Assembly (NCBI GenBank): GCA_002104895.1
Contig: MCFG01000505.1
Location: 1-40,286, forward strand
Source of the DNA: Anaeromyces robustus
Taxonomy: Eukaryota > Neocallimastigomycota > Neocallimastigomycetes > Neocallimastigales > Neocallimastigaceae
Direction: 5' to 3'
DNA length: 40,286 nt
Shown: positions 1 to 16,076 of the stretch, in pieces
Numbering within the stretch: position 1 is the stretch's first letter
Layout of the letters: every line of letters begins with the position of its first letter
Program-made: the position numbers and the translations under genes
The notes under the pieces: model-generated
Database searches by the model: none
What the model saw: only the letters and a program-made list of their open reading frames with translations
What the model was told of the DNA's origin: nothing

Positions 1-617
1 ATATTTAGGAAAAAGGAAATATCATTATAAAGATTAGATTTAATATAATTTATAAAAAAAAAATTTTGTAATTTTCATTATCTTTTCTTGGAAAAATTTT
101 TTTTTCATCAGTTTTTCTTCAAAACTAAAATAATTTTAAAATAAATTAAAATAAAAAAAACTTTAATTTTATGAAGAAAAGAAGAAAAAACTATAAAAAA
201 AGAAAAATGAAAAAAAAAAGACATAATTATTTTTTTTATTTTTTTAAAATTTTTATTTTATTTATTATCGATTAAAAAAAATTTTTTCTTTTTTTTTAAA
301 GTGCTTTACTACTATATAATAAATTTTAATTTATTTTTTTTATGTGTATATTTTAAGATTTTTATATGATTTTTTTTTAGTATATAAATTTAACATTTCC
401 TTTCTTTTTATAGAAAAAAGTTTTTTCCTTCTTTTTCTTCATTAAAAAATTAAGAGTTTTTTTTATTTTAATTTATTTTAAAATTATTTTAGTTTTGAAG
501 AAAAACTGATGAAAAAAAAAATTTTTCCAAGAAAAGATAATGAAAATTACAAAATTTTTTTTTTATAAATTATATTAAATCTAATCTTTATAATGATATT
601 TCCTTTTTCCTAAATAT
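1..617. repeat. 617 bp inverted-repeat element, MITE/foldback-like
   Basis: The first 161 bases are the reverse complement of about 457-617. I see only a one-base length difference, in a T/A homopolymer. Beyond that the arms stay recognisable with small indels to about 207 on the left and 392 on the right, leaving a central spacer of roughly 185 bases. Outer ends read ATATTTAGGAAAAAGG and its complement. There is no ORF inside. The left end coincides with the window edge, so the true boundary and any target-site duplication cannot be seen. The best reading is a non-autonomous terminal-inverted-repeat or foldback DNA element. A recent palindromic duplication is the alternative. Confidence 0.8.
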
Positions 618-1274
618 AAAAAAAAAAGAAATTCAAATTAAATATAATATAAAATATTAAAAAAAATGAGATATAATTATGATAGAGAATTATGGCAAAA
701 AAATAAATAAATTATTTGATTGTTGATTGTATTTTTTTTTTATATATATACGTAAATTAAAAATTTTGTGTATTTGTATTTTTTTTTTTTTTTTTTTTTT
801 TGTGATATGTGCAATTGTATTTTTGTGTGTATTTATATTCTCCCCAAATATTAAAATTTTGGAATAAAAGTCTTTTTTTTTTATATTTGAATTTACAATA
901 ATAATTAATATATTATTATTATTATTATTATTTTAATGGTATTATAGTGAAAGAATTTAAAAAAAAAAAAGGTCTTAATTTAAAAACTTAATATTAACAT
1001 TATATGTCTTTATATATATATTATATATACTTTTTTTCTTTCTTTTTTTTTTTTTTTTCTTTCTTCTATTATTTTGTACAAAAATTTTTTTTAAATACTG
1101 AGCATCCTTTGTAGATAGAAATTATTTTTTTTTTTTGTATTAAATCTTAAATTTTTAATATATATTTTTTTTTTAATATTTTTTTTAAAATTTTTTTAAA
1201 TTTTTTTTTTACAAATTTCTTTTATAAATTTTTTACTGAACATCAAAGATACTTTTAAATTATTATTAAACTCC
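618..1274. other. AT-rich intergenic and 3' flank of UDP-glucose pyrophosphorylase
   Basis: No coding potential is seen. The stretch is mostly T-runs (for example 780-801) and short TA and ATT repeats. It lies just downstream of the minus-strand UGP stop codon, so the part nearest 1274 should hold its 3' UTR and polyadenylation signals. I cannot point to a specific site. Confidence 0.6.
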
Positions 1275-3424
1275 TTAATGATCAAGAATACGAAGGTTAC
1301 CAGAAACAACTTTATTTTCTAAGATAGCACCGGATGGAATATCAATTCTAGAACCACTGTTGGCAACAATAATAACAGTACCACGAAGTTGTACATCTCT
1401 ACCAAAAGTAACATCACCAGTAACAGTTAAGTGATCTAATTCTAAAATGTGTGGTGGTTTTTGGAAACGAGATAAGAAATCACCAACCTTCTTGAAGTGA
1501 TCACCTAACTTAACTAATGGAACAGAGTTGAACATTCTTTGTGGGTTCATAATAAGTTCACCATGTTGAAGTTTATATAAATCAGAGGTGACAAGGAAAA
1601 GATCAGAAGTACTCTTAACTGGTAAGAAACGCTTTCTTGGAACGTTAACACCATGAGACTTCTTAAAGTGCTTAATAGCAGCACCAACAGCAGTTTCTAA
1701 TTGGATAACCTTTTCACCAGTATCTAAAGTCTTGTTGTTGACAATAAGATCAAGGTTTAATTCATGGTTTTCCATGACACGTTTAAGAGCCTTTAAGGAA
1801 ATCCATAAATTGTTAGTGTTGAAAATCTTAAACTTCTTAACAGATTTGAAATCATCAACATGTTCAGATGGAACTTGAGCAATTTCAAGTAATCTAACTT
1901 GACCGTTGTAATCAATTAAAGTACCACCCTTAACATCAGCACGAGTCTTATCAGTAACTTCCATAATGAATTCAGCTTCAGTTTCAATCATGTGGTTTAA
2001 GATAGAAGTATCAACAGTAGCACCAAGGTTATCAACATTAGAAATGAAAATGTATTCCTTACCATCAGCAATAAGACGGTCTAAAACACCAGAGTTGTAT
2101 AAAGATTCGAACAAGTCACCGTGACCTGGTGGGTACCAGTGAGAAATCTTACTTTCTGGATCACGAGCAAGTGGTAAGAGAGAATCCTTTCCAATTCTTG
2201 GGAAACGAGATTGGTTGAAAGTTAAAATGTTAACATTGTGACCAGTGTACTTTTGAACAATACGCTTAGTTTCTTCATCAGTGTTAAATGAGTTCATTAA
2301 AATGAATGGAACATTAACACCATTTTGTTCGTTTAAGTATTCAATTTGTCTGACAGTTAAGTCAAGGAAAGTCATGTTATCTCTAACTTCAATAGCACTC
2401 TTTGGACCAACACAACCCATAGTAGTACCTAAACCACCATTAAGCTTTAAGACAGCAAGTTTATTTAAAATTTCCTTTTCCTTAGTTTCAGTGCACTTAG
2501 TTAAATTCTTGTATGGAACAATTTCGTCAGCACTTGGAGACTTAATAAGATCCCAATCTCTATATATAATTATTTTTTTTTGAAAAAAAATATTTAAACA
2601 TAATTAATATTTAATAAAAAAATAAAGTTATTCATAACAAATTTTATTAAAAAAATAAAAAAACATATTAACTATTTTTATTTTTATACTAGGTTTATTA
2701 TTTCATTTAATTGTTTTTTATTCTTACACTCTGTTTATTATTTCATTTAATTGTTTTTATTATTATAATATGTTTATTATTTCATAACTGCTATTATTTT
2801 ATTATTTCATATTGTTTTTTTCCTTTTTATTTATTTTTTTCTGAATATATTTTTATTGATATCTTTTTTTTTATTATTATATATTTAAACAATCTATTTA
2901 CTAAACCTAACACTTTTATTTATTTATGTTCATATTATTATTATTGATATTTTTTTTATATTATTGTTATTATTTATGTATCTTTTATTTCTTTTATGTA
3001 AAAGTCAATAATTTTTATAGGATACACTAGTAATAATAATGAAAGTTATTTAATATTTATTTATTAACTTACAATTTCTTAGTTGAGGTCTTTTCTTGAA
3101 GGTATCTCTTGAATAAAGCATAGAAATTATCCATTTCATTTTCGAAAGCAGCACGTTTTTCATCATCAGTAACCATGCTACATAATCTGTCAAGTTCAAT
3201 TCTGAGTTGTTTTGATGCAACACTGATAGTGTTAGCTTCAAAACCCTTTATATCGTTATTATTATCATTATTATTAGATTTTTTTGATAATATTAGTCTT
3301 ATGTAAATATTAAATATTAATATATTTTAATTTTTTAAAATATTTATTTTTTACTTACGGTAACAGAAAGAGAACGAATACGTTCGAATGGGCCACCCTT
3401 GTATGGAGTTCCTGGTTGAGACAT
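1275..3424 (-). CDS. UGP1: UTP-glucose-1-phosphate uridylyltransferase (UDP-glucose pyrophosphorylase)
   Basis: Makes UDP-glucose and pyrophosphate from UTP and glucose-1-phosphate in the cytosol, feeding glucan, glycogen, trehalose and glycosylation. Exons on the minus strand are 3424-3359, 3245-3073 and 2559-1275 (1524 nt, 507 aa), with introns of 113 and 513 nt. All junctions are GT-AG and keep frame. The product aligns by eye along its whole length with yeast Ugp1. It has the nucleotide-binding loop [10 protein letters not shown] (about 120-129), [19 protein letters not shown] (about 221-228), [20 protein letters not shown], the lysine-bearing FLPVK motif, and a C-terminal left-handed beta-helix ending in GNLRILDH. 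Length is typical of the family. The start gives [20 protein letters not shown], a short extension carrying a basophilic kinase-like RIRSLS motif. Coding GC is visibly higher than in the other genes here (AAG, ACC, TTC and GTT codons are frequent), as expected for strong expression. Identification is very secure. Confidence 0.97.
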
Positions 3425-5667
3425 TTTGATAAATATTAATTATTTAAGATTAAAATACCTATTTATATTTGTATATTTATATTTAAGAACAATAAAATTA
3501 TATTTTAGAATAATTTTTTTTTATATTTTCTTTAAATTCATTTAATTTATATTTTTATATATAATCCTGTATTTTTTTTTCTTCTGTTTTAATATGATCT
3601 AATTCATATAAGTAAACAATAAATTATGTTTATTTATTATTTTCTTTATTTATTATGATACTTTACAAATATATAAAAGTGGGAGTTATACTAAAAAAAA
3701 TATTTATTTCTATGGTACAAATACTATATAAATAAATAAAAATTTATCTATAAATAATAGATTTTAAAACACTCTTATAAAAGTAGTGAAGTAAAAAAAA
3801 AAAAAAAAAGGAAAAGGAAAACAATTATTTATATACCTTTTTTCTATATTTCCAAAAATAATAAATAATAAATAATATTAAATATAATAATATATTAATT
3901 ATTTATTTATTGTTCTAATTGTTCTTTTAACTAATTACTATTTTATTTACTTTTTTTTATTATTATTATTTTTATTATTATTTTTATTTTTTTATTACTT
4001 TTTTTGCTAAATTAATTTAAATCACTGATTGATAAGTAATATATTCACAATATAATATCTAATATATTAGAATATAATAATATAAAAATATTTACCAATT
4101 TAAATAAATTGAAAATTTTTATAATTAAATCAATAAATTTTATTTTCTTTATTATTTAAAATTTTTATTTATTATTAAATTATTATTAAATATTATAATT
4201 TATAATATTTATATTTAAATATTAATTTAAAAATATATATTAATATATGTAAAGTACATTTACTAATATATTTATTATTTATTTAGTCTGTAGAAGTTGG
4301 ATAAAACTAAATAAAATAGACATAAAGAGTTAAAAATGAAAAAAGAAAAATATTTGCTTAATAATGAATATGTATATTAACATTAAAAATATTATTATAA
4401 ATCCTTATATTCATTCTGTTTATTATAACTGTATCTTTCATGATATAAATGAATTTTTAAAATAAAAGTTAGCTTAATCGTATTAATTTTAATAAATATA
4501 ATATAAATATATATCATTTTTATATACATTTATATATTATTTCTATTTTATTTCATTATTATATTAATATTAATATTAATAATAAATAATAATTATGATA
4601 TAATAATTAGAATTATTATAATAAATAAATTATTAAACTCGACAAAAAAAAGTTTCTTGCTCAATAATTATTATTATAATTAATTATAATTAATTATTAT
4701 AGATGGAACTATAAAATAGAATATAATGAATATATATTGTGATAATATATTGTAATATAATCTATTGTAATATTTAAACTAGTAAATAAAGCTGATAGTA
4801 AAAAAAATTATCAATAGTTTTATTTTTTATTTTATTTTTTTCTTTAATTTTTATTTTACAATTTAAATTAATGTAAAGATACTTCAATTGTTATATATTG
4901 TTTAATTGCAATTAAGTATATATTACAATATATTGATAAATAAATACATAAAATAATTAAATTGAAATTCTTTTATATGTGTAATATAAAAAAAAAACAT
5001 TCTAATAATTTTAACCAAATAAAGCATAAATTTAATTGCTTAGGAATGAAAGAATATAATACAATATATACTAATATATTATCAATATGCCTATAATATT
5101 TTTAATATATTTATTTATTTAAACTAATTAAATAAATAATAATATTTTTTTTATGTAAAATGGAAACTTTTTATTTATTATAAATAAATAAATGAATAAA
5201 TTAATAAATAAATAAATAAATTTTATTAAATATATATTAATTAAAAATTAATAGATAAATAAAATAAATTAAATAAATAAATTAAATAAATAAATTAATA
5301 AATAAAATATGTATTAATATATAAATAAATATATAAATATATAAATGAATATATATTAATTTATATCATTTATATTTATTAATTCTAATGTGTATATATT
5401 AATTAATTAATAATAATTGAGGATTATAATAATAGTATAAATTAATAAAAACTAATAAATTATAATAAATAATAATAAAACTAATAATTAAAATAATAAT
5501 TAAAAATAATAATAAACATTGGTGTATCCGAAACACTATTTAAATAATAGAAAACTAATGATGATACTTCTAATTAATTAATTTAAAAAAAATAAAAATT
5601 GAATAAAACCTCCTCTTTTAAAACCCATAAAATAAAATAGAAAAAAATAAAAAAAAAAAAAAAACAC

Positions 5668-5706
<39 letters not shown>

Positions 5707-8070
5707 TAAATTAATAATAAATAGTAAATAATATATTAAATGAATAATTAATAATAATAATAATAATAATAGTAACAAAAAATAATTTAAGTAATCATTA
5801 CAATAATAATTAAATAATAATCCTTTATAGTATAGCAATAATAATAATCCTTTACAAATATAAAGTAATTTTCAATATAGTAATGCTTTTTTTTAATTAT
5901 TATAGTAATAAAATGATTAATACTACGAATTTATAAACAAATGACGTATTCTTTTTTTTAATTGTTTACAGTTAAGTTATATATACATAATATTTTAATC
6001 AAACTAAATTTATATAAATATAATGCTAATCTGCTATATTAAACTTAATAATGAAGTATTATTATAAAAGGATAAATGATTATTTTAATAAATATCGTAT
6101 CCAACAATTTTATTAAAAGATTTATTTTTAGATATAATCAACTTTTATTGTAAAAATTTATTTTCATTTCTTTTTTCTCTTTTCTTTTTTCTTTCTTTTT
6201 TAAATTTACTATCCACTTTTATAAAAAGTATACATATATATATATATAACATAAACCATAATTAAAACTGATATTGTAGAAGTTATTTTTGTTGAAGATG
6301 TGATGTCAGCAGTATAATATAATAAATAGTTGATGCTCTTCTTTTATATCATACAATAATTAAAATTAAAAACGATAAAACGTAGCTTAAATGGTTAAAA
6401 TGAGAAATATACTATATATGGTTATATTAAAATTTTAATACTAATGAAAATGAAAATGAAAAAATGAAAAAAATAAAATCAAATAAAATAAAATAAAAAA
6501 ATAAAATTCTATTTTATTATTATTATTATTTTATTATTATTAAGATTAAGATTAGTATTATTGTTGTTATTGAATTCTAACAATTAATTATGGTTAATAA
6601 TAATGCTTCTTCTCAAGTGACAAGTGAATAAAAAAAAAAGAATAAAAACAATGCTAATAATAAACACAAATAATTAATTAAAAAAAAAATAACAATAATT
6701 AAAATAAATATTATTATTATTTATATAAAAGAAAAGTAATAAAGTATTTTTTTTAAAAAATACCACTTCCCACTACTATGTGAATTATATTATTTTTCCT
6801 CTTTATTATATAATTATATAATTATATAAATGACATTCGAATTATAATTGAATTTATTTTTTTTTTAGTTTTTAAATTTTCTTCAAATAATGAATGAATT
6901 AAAAAAAGATTTTGCTTATTTATTTCCAATATTATTAAAGAAATCTTTTTTTTTTCCTAAACATTAGTAAAAAAAGATGATCATCATTTAATATTAATAT
7001 TTTGGCTGATTTTCTTTTCTTTCTTTTTTTTTTTTCTCAAACCTTTATTAATATAATTTTATTCTAATTATTATTATTATTATTATTATTATTTATTCTT
7101 ATTATTATTATTTATTACTATTATTATTATTATTTATACTTTTTATAATTAAATCATTTAGAGTTTTTTAAGATCTGATTTATTGTTTATAATATAAATA
7201 ATACGAAATATTAACATTTATTATTATTTATTAATTATTTAATTATTCGACAATATTTTATTTAAATATTTTCGAATAGATTATTCATATATATTACAAT
7301 AGTATCTAATATATATAAATTATTATATATAAAATTTGATGCTTTTGGTTTTTTTAATTAATATTCAACAATATTTTTTTTTAGTTGAAGATAAAAAAAA
7401 AATTTTTTTTTTAATTAAATTTTTAATTATTTTAATTATATTATATGTAATATAATGTAATATAATAGTATATATATAATATTTAATAATTAATATATTT
7501 TATTATATTGTATAATTATATTTTATTATATAATTATAATATATTATATATATTATATAATATAAATTGTAATCATATTATTATTACACAGTACCATTTA
7601 ATATATATAATATATTTATAATATAAAGTGTATTAATTATTTGTTAACTGCTGATACCTTATGGTTAAATTGATCAAGTATTTATTAATATATTTTTATT
7701 ATAATAATATATTGTGTTTATATTATAAATATAATCATATATTTATTTAATTAAAACTTCTATTTAAATTAATATATGAATATTTATGTCTATTTCTATT
7801 TAATTATATTGTCATTTCTAAAATCCTCCAAATTTATAGGCATTTAAAGGTTACATCGTTGTATCATTCACCTACTCATATGAATCAATGAGTAATATAT
7901 TAATTAATTAATTAATATATATTACATTACATTACATATAACTTATATAAAATATTATTATTATTATTATAATTATTTTATCTATAGTTTTTAAAATTAT
8001 AAATGAAAAATGAAGATAATATTGGTAAAAAAAATAAAAAAAATTAATCAAATAATCAATTTCAAAATAA
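3425..8070. other. Gene-free AT-rich desert, first part
   Basis: No exon-like stretch, tRNA or rRNA is recognised. The part next to 3424 must contain the UGP promoter and 5' UTR. The remainder is AT with short ATT, TAA and AAT repeats (for example 5671-5705 and 7066-7092), imperfect AT palindromes and poly-T runs. Apparent small ORFs here are homopolymer translations (long Ile, Leu, Tyr or Phe runs) and are not credible. Confidence 0.6.
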
Positions 8071-8077
8071 CAATCAA

Positions 8078-8308
<231 letters not shown>

Positions 8309-9132
8309 TGAATAAATATAAAATAACTATTATTAAGAATTAATGTTTTTATATATTAAAATAATAAAATGGAAAATTATTAAAAGTTCCATAAAATGTA
8401 GATATAACAATACCATCAATGTTAATAGTAATAATAACACTAATAATAAAAATTTTATATTAAAATATAATAATTATTATAATTATTATAATTATTATAA
8501 TTATTATAATTATTTAGTTACATATAAATTATTATTATAACTTTCTTATTAATTATATTATTATATATTAATAGCGATGTAAACTTTTAATTATTATTAA
8601 TATTGTTACATTTACCAATATTGTAAACTAAAAAAAAAATTATATTGTTACAGATAAATATAATAATATATATAAAATATATAAATGCAAATATACAAAT
8701 ACAAAGCATTTTTATAATTTCTATTTTAATACTTTATATATTTAGGTACATATAAATGTATAATTACTTAATAAACCTTTTATATATATATACTCACAAT
8801 GATAATAATAACTAATACCATTTATAAATATTTCATTATTTATGATATTTTATATTATTATTATTGAGTATTTTTATGATTAAAATTTATAAATAAAATA
8901 TAAATTATAATTGACTCAATTTGTTTATTCATTTAGTATATTATAATTTGTTGATAGTTTATTTTATTATTAGTATTATAATAATAATAGATCACTTAAA
9001 CAGATTTTCTTTTATTAATTATATAAAACTTTAATTTTATTTTACATTTTGTTCTAAACGAAAATATATATAAATTAAATCTAATATAAATCATCAAAAT
9101 AATATTTATTATAAACTTTTAAAATAACAGAC
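8309..9132. other. AT-rich intergenic with ATTATAATT minisatellite
   Basis: This stretch holds a run of 9-base units (ATTATAATT-like) at about 8466-8514, which reads as an Asn-Tyr-Tyr repeat in one frame but has no gene context. Otherwise nothing is seen. Confidence 0.55.
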
Positions 9133-9219
9133 AAATAAAATAAAATAAAATAAAATAAAATAAAATAAAATAAAATAAAATAAAATAAAATAAAATAAAA
9201 TAAAATAAAATAAAATAAA
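9133..9219. repeat. (TAAAA)n pentanucleotide array
   Basis: About 17 almost perfect copies of a 5-base A-rich unit. It is intergenic. Confidence 0.9.
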
Positions 9220-12200
9220 TCAATCATATATATTATGTCATAAAAATGTTTTAATAATATATTGTTTATTTTTATTTTTATTTTTTATATTTTTGTTTTC
9301 ATTATTTTAGAATTTAAATGAAATCATTTAATCTATAGTTATAAAAAAAAAAGTAAAATTAGAATATCCTAAAAAAAAAAAAGAAAAAAAAGTTTTATAA
9401 AAGGTTAATCTTTAATCGTATAAATCTTTAAAATAGAAAAAAACAGAAAAAAACAATTTTTAAAATTTTATTTATTAATTAAAATAAATTAAATCTTTGA
9501 TTAATTAAAAAAAAAAAAGTTTTTTTTAATTTTTTTTAAAATTTTTTATAATTTTATTTTATATATTTTTTTTAATATTTATAATCAGATTAAATAATTT
9601 AAAATAAAATAAAATAAAATAAAAAAAATAAAAATAAAAAAAAATTTTATTATCTTTGATATATAATTTAATCTGATTATATTCATTTAAATCATTTACA
9701 TATATTATTACATATATTAATTTTTTAAATTAAGTTTTTGATTTATTTTTACATTTTCTGTATTTTTTTAAAATTTAAAAATTTAATTTGAAAATATAAA
9801 TATTTACAGAAATTTAAAAGTATAAAGAAGTTTTGAAGTTTTTTTTTTTTTAAAAATAACATCAATACATAATACATAAAAAATAAATCAATAAAATAAA
9901 TAATAATTAAGAATTGTTATTACCAAATACTTTTATTGATATTACTATTATTAACAATAACATTTTTATTTATATAATATTTTTTTTTAAAAAAAAGAAA
10001 AAGATAAATAAATAAATAATATGAAATGGTGGATAAAATAAAATATTTAAACTTTGTTGGTACATCATGTGACTTTTCATCTTAACAGATTTAGTGAAAA
10101 TTTTTAAATTTTTTCAAAAAACAAAAGAAATCTTTAAACATAATATAAATATAAATATAAAAATATAAAATATAAATATAAATATAAATATAAATATAAA
10201 TATAAATAGATTATACAATTTTATATTTTATATATAGTTCATTATTAAATAAATATTATTTTATTAATATTATATTAAGTATTAATGTTTTCCTTGTTTT
10301 CTTTTTAAATAATGATTAACATAAAGTTTAATTAATTAATATATATTTGATTCATTATTTATTGTTTTTTTAAATATATGATAATAATTATTAATAATAA
10401 ATATATCAATAAAATGTAATAGAAACATTATATATATATCTTGTATTAATATAATATTTATTAATTATAACATATTCTAATATTATTTATTATTTATAAA
10501 TAAATATTATTATTTTATTTAATATTTATGAATTTATATTGTGGGATATTAACAATTATTATATATAAAATAAAAAAACAAAACAAAACAAAACAAATAA
10601 AATATAATAAAATAAGATTTTAGTTAATATAATATATTAATATGGTTCATTATAAATTTATCCGAATTAATAATGTATATTTAAATAAAGAAAAAACTAT
10701 AGTATTATATATTTATTATATATTAATTAATTAATAATACTATTAATAATAATTAAACAATTATTTTTACTTTGCATTTTTTTTAAATATGTATATATAT
10801 TTTGTATATATATATATATGTATTATATAAATTTCATTTATTTAATATTTGTAATAATGATTGCTTATTATTATTATTATTTCACTATTATTATTATTAT
10901 TATTATTATTATTAGTAGTAGTGTTATTATAATTATTTTAAAATGAATTAATACTTTTTAATTAATCAATTTTTATATTTAAATTAATTTTCAAATTTAT
11001 TTTTTTTAATTGTAATTTTATTAAATTCTACTTTTTTATCCATTGGACTTTTTTTCCTTTAACCATTTTTAGTATATATTCATAAAGCTTTTTTCTAATA
11101 ATACTATTATAAAAAAAGTATTCATATTATTATTATAATATGAATACTTTTTATTTAAGAAAAAATTATATGTATTTTATATAAATAAGTATATAATATA
11201 TAATAATATTTATATTAAATATATGTTATTAAAATAGACAAGAAATGAAAGACTGTTTATATATTTGTATTAAATAAAAAAAAAGAATAAATGAAATAGA
11301 ATTTAATGAATAATTATTTCATTAATAAATATACTATTTTATTATTATTATTATTATAATTTTTTTGTTTATTACTACATTTAAAATCATTTTATTAATT
11401 AATGCATAAATAAAAATACTTTTAAATTCTATTATAATTAATTTTAGTAATAATGGCTAACATAATAATAATGGCTAACATTAACATTAATAATAAAAAT
11501 AATGGATAACATTAACAATAACAATAATTGTAATAAATAATTAAATAATGAATAGAAATTATATATAAATAATAAAAAATTACAATAGAAATCTTCAAAA
11601 TATTAATAAATAATAAATAATAAATAATGAATAATAAATAATAAATAATAATTAATGTATTATTTTTCATTTTTGAAATTAAAAAAAAAAAAAAAAAGAT
11701 TTTATTATTATTGTTTTTTTTTTTATTTTTATTTTTGTTTTGTTTTTTATTTTAATTAAAATTAATTTTACCTTTTTTATATTAATTAAAAACAATTTTT
11801 AAATTTTATTTATTATAATTTTTTTTATAAAATTATATTAATTAAATAATATATTCAGAATATATATTACAATACATTGATATTATATTGAAAAATAAAG
11901 GTAATTTTTTAAAACACAAACAGAAATTTTTTTTTAAATGAAACAAAAACAAAAAAAAAAAAAATTAATAATAAAGAATGTAAATAAAATAAATAGAAAT
12001 CGGGAAAGAAAAGATTAGTATAATAATAAAATAATAATCATAAAAAGAAAGGAAATAAAAAAATAAAAATTAATTAGTTATATATAATTGTAACATGTTT
12101 TTTTATAATTAATGTTTATATTAATAACTAACTAAATAAATAACTAAATAAATATTTAAATAAATAAAGATATTTATTAAAAATATATATATATATATTT

Positions 12201-12741
12201 AATATATATTTTAACTTTTTTAATTATTTTTTAAATATTCTTTACAGAATTTTTAAATTATTCATATTAAATAGAAAAGAATGTAAAAAATTACATATTT
12301 ATTATTTATTTATTTATTAATATTACTATAAATAGAAAATGGTTAGAATTATATAAAATATCTATTAATTAATTAGTCTAATTATTTATAAATGTTCATA
12401 ACCCATCTCGGTTACTTTATCATTATTATCATATTAATGTATTATTCGTTGTATTTATATTTTTTTATTTAACATTATGTGTTAAATGTTTAATTTAAAA
12501 ATGGCAATAATTACATGATTATAAATGTAAAAATGAATTAAATAAAAATTGAGCAATAAAAAGGACATTCAAGAAAAAAAATTTTTTTTTTCTTCTGCAA
12601 TGTAGTTTTTTTTTTTTAATAAATGAAATATTATTGAAGTGCATTAATTTTTTATTATACCATGTATATACTTATTTTTTTTTTTTATATGTATTAATTT
12701 ATTATTTATTTAATTATTTAATTATTATTAACTTTTTTATA

Positions 12742-12772
<31 letters not shown>

Positions 12773-13668
12773 AAATCTATGAAACTTTAAAAATTTTATT
12801 ATATTATAATGCAATATGCAACACAAGCCTTCTTTTTTTTTTTTTTTTTTTTACTTATTATTTTTTAATTAATATTTAAATATATATTTAATTTTATTTT
12901 ATTAACTATTTTTAAATAATATTTTTTTTTTTAAATTTTAATTATTTTTAAATATCAAAATATTAAAATATTAAAATATTAGAATATAATAATTAAATAT
13001 TTTAAAATTTTTTGATCGAGATAAAATAGTATTAATTATAATAAACAATAATAATAACAATAAATAATGTGACATGACATAAAATATAATAATATACAGA
13101 GAATTATGACTAATATAATATATATTTTTTTTTTAATGTAAATATTTTTTTTTTATGATTAAAATATTAATAGTTACTTTAATTAATCAAAAGAGTAATT
13201 TATAATATCTTTATATATGTAGTTTAATGATAAATTGATTTAAAAAAAAAAAAAAAGTATATTTTGTATTATTATAAAAAAAAAATAAGTCATAAATATC
13301 ATTTTCAATGTAATATATAATCTTATTAAAGATTATTTTTTGTTAATATTATAAAATAATATTATATGTATATATATTTATTTTTAACCATATTTAACAA
13401 ATGATTATTAATGAAAAAATTATTTTTATTTATAATAAAAAAGAAGACCTTTATTTTTATTTTAACTTTTTATTATAATTAATTTTATTGGTATTTTTTG
13501 AATGAATTTAATTATTATATTTTATTTTTGTTATTCTTTTTATATTCTGATAACATGTTTTTATTTTATTTTATTTTATTTTATTTTTTTTTTTTAAAAA
13601 AAGAGTAAATGCTATTATTGAAATTAATTTAATAGAAAATAAATATTTATCTTGGCTAAGTTTAAAAA
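9220..13668. other. Gene-free AT-rich desert, second part
   Basis: No coding exon or RNA gene is recognised. Contents are a 15 bp inverted repeat (ATAATCAGATTAAAT at 9581-9595 and its complement at 9666-9680), a TAAATA array (about 10142-10207), a 16 bp-stem hairpin at 11113-11152, a TAAA array at 12741-12775, and many poly-A and poly-T runs. The last bases are the 3' flank of the thymidylate kinase gene. Confidence 0.6.
11113..11152. repeat. Perfect hairpin, 16 bp stem, 8 nt loop
   Basis: AAAAAGTATTCATATT at 11113-11128 pairs exactly with 11137-11152. It includes non-A/T positions (G/C pairs at the GTATTC core), so it is less likely than pure-AT palindromes to be chance. Function is unknown. 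Confidence 0.8.

Positions 13669-16076
<2,408 letters not shown>

Noticed and set aside
2281-2583. Plus-strand open frame of 100 codons
   Set aside because: Antisense shadow of the UDP-glucose pyrophosphorylase main exon and its acceptor region.
5578-5838. 86-codon minus-strand frame rich in Leu and Ile
   Set aside because: Made of AAT/TAA simple repeat; no domain, no exon partners, and coding composition absent.
6384-6440. tRNA-like D-arm string (GTAGCTTAAATGGTTAAAATG)
   Set aside because: No complementary D-stem, no anticodon stem, no TTC-type T-loop and no acceptor pairing could be found.
8343-8540. 65-codon plus-strand frame with Asn-Tyr-Tyr repeats
   Set aside because: Reads through an ATTATAATT minisatellite in intergenic DNA.
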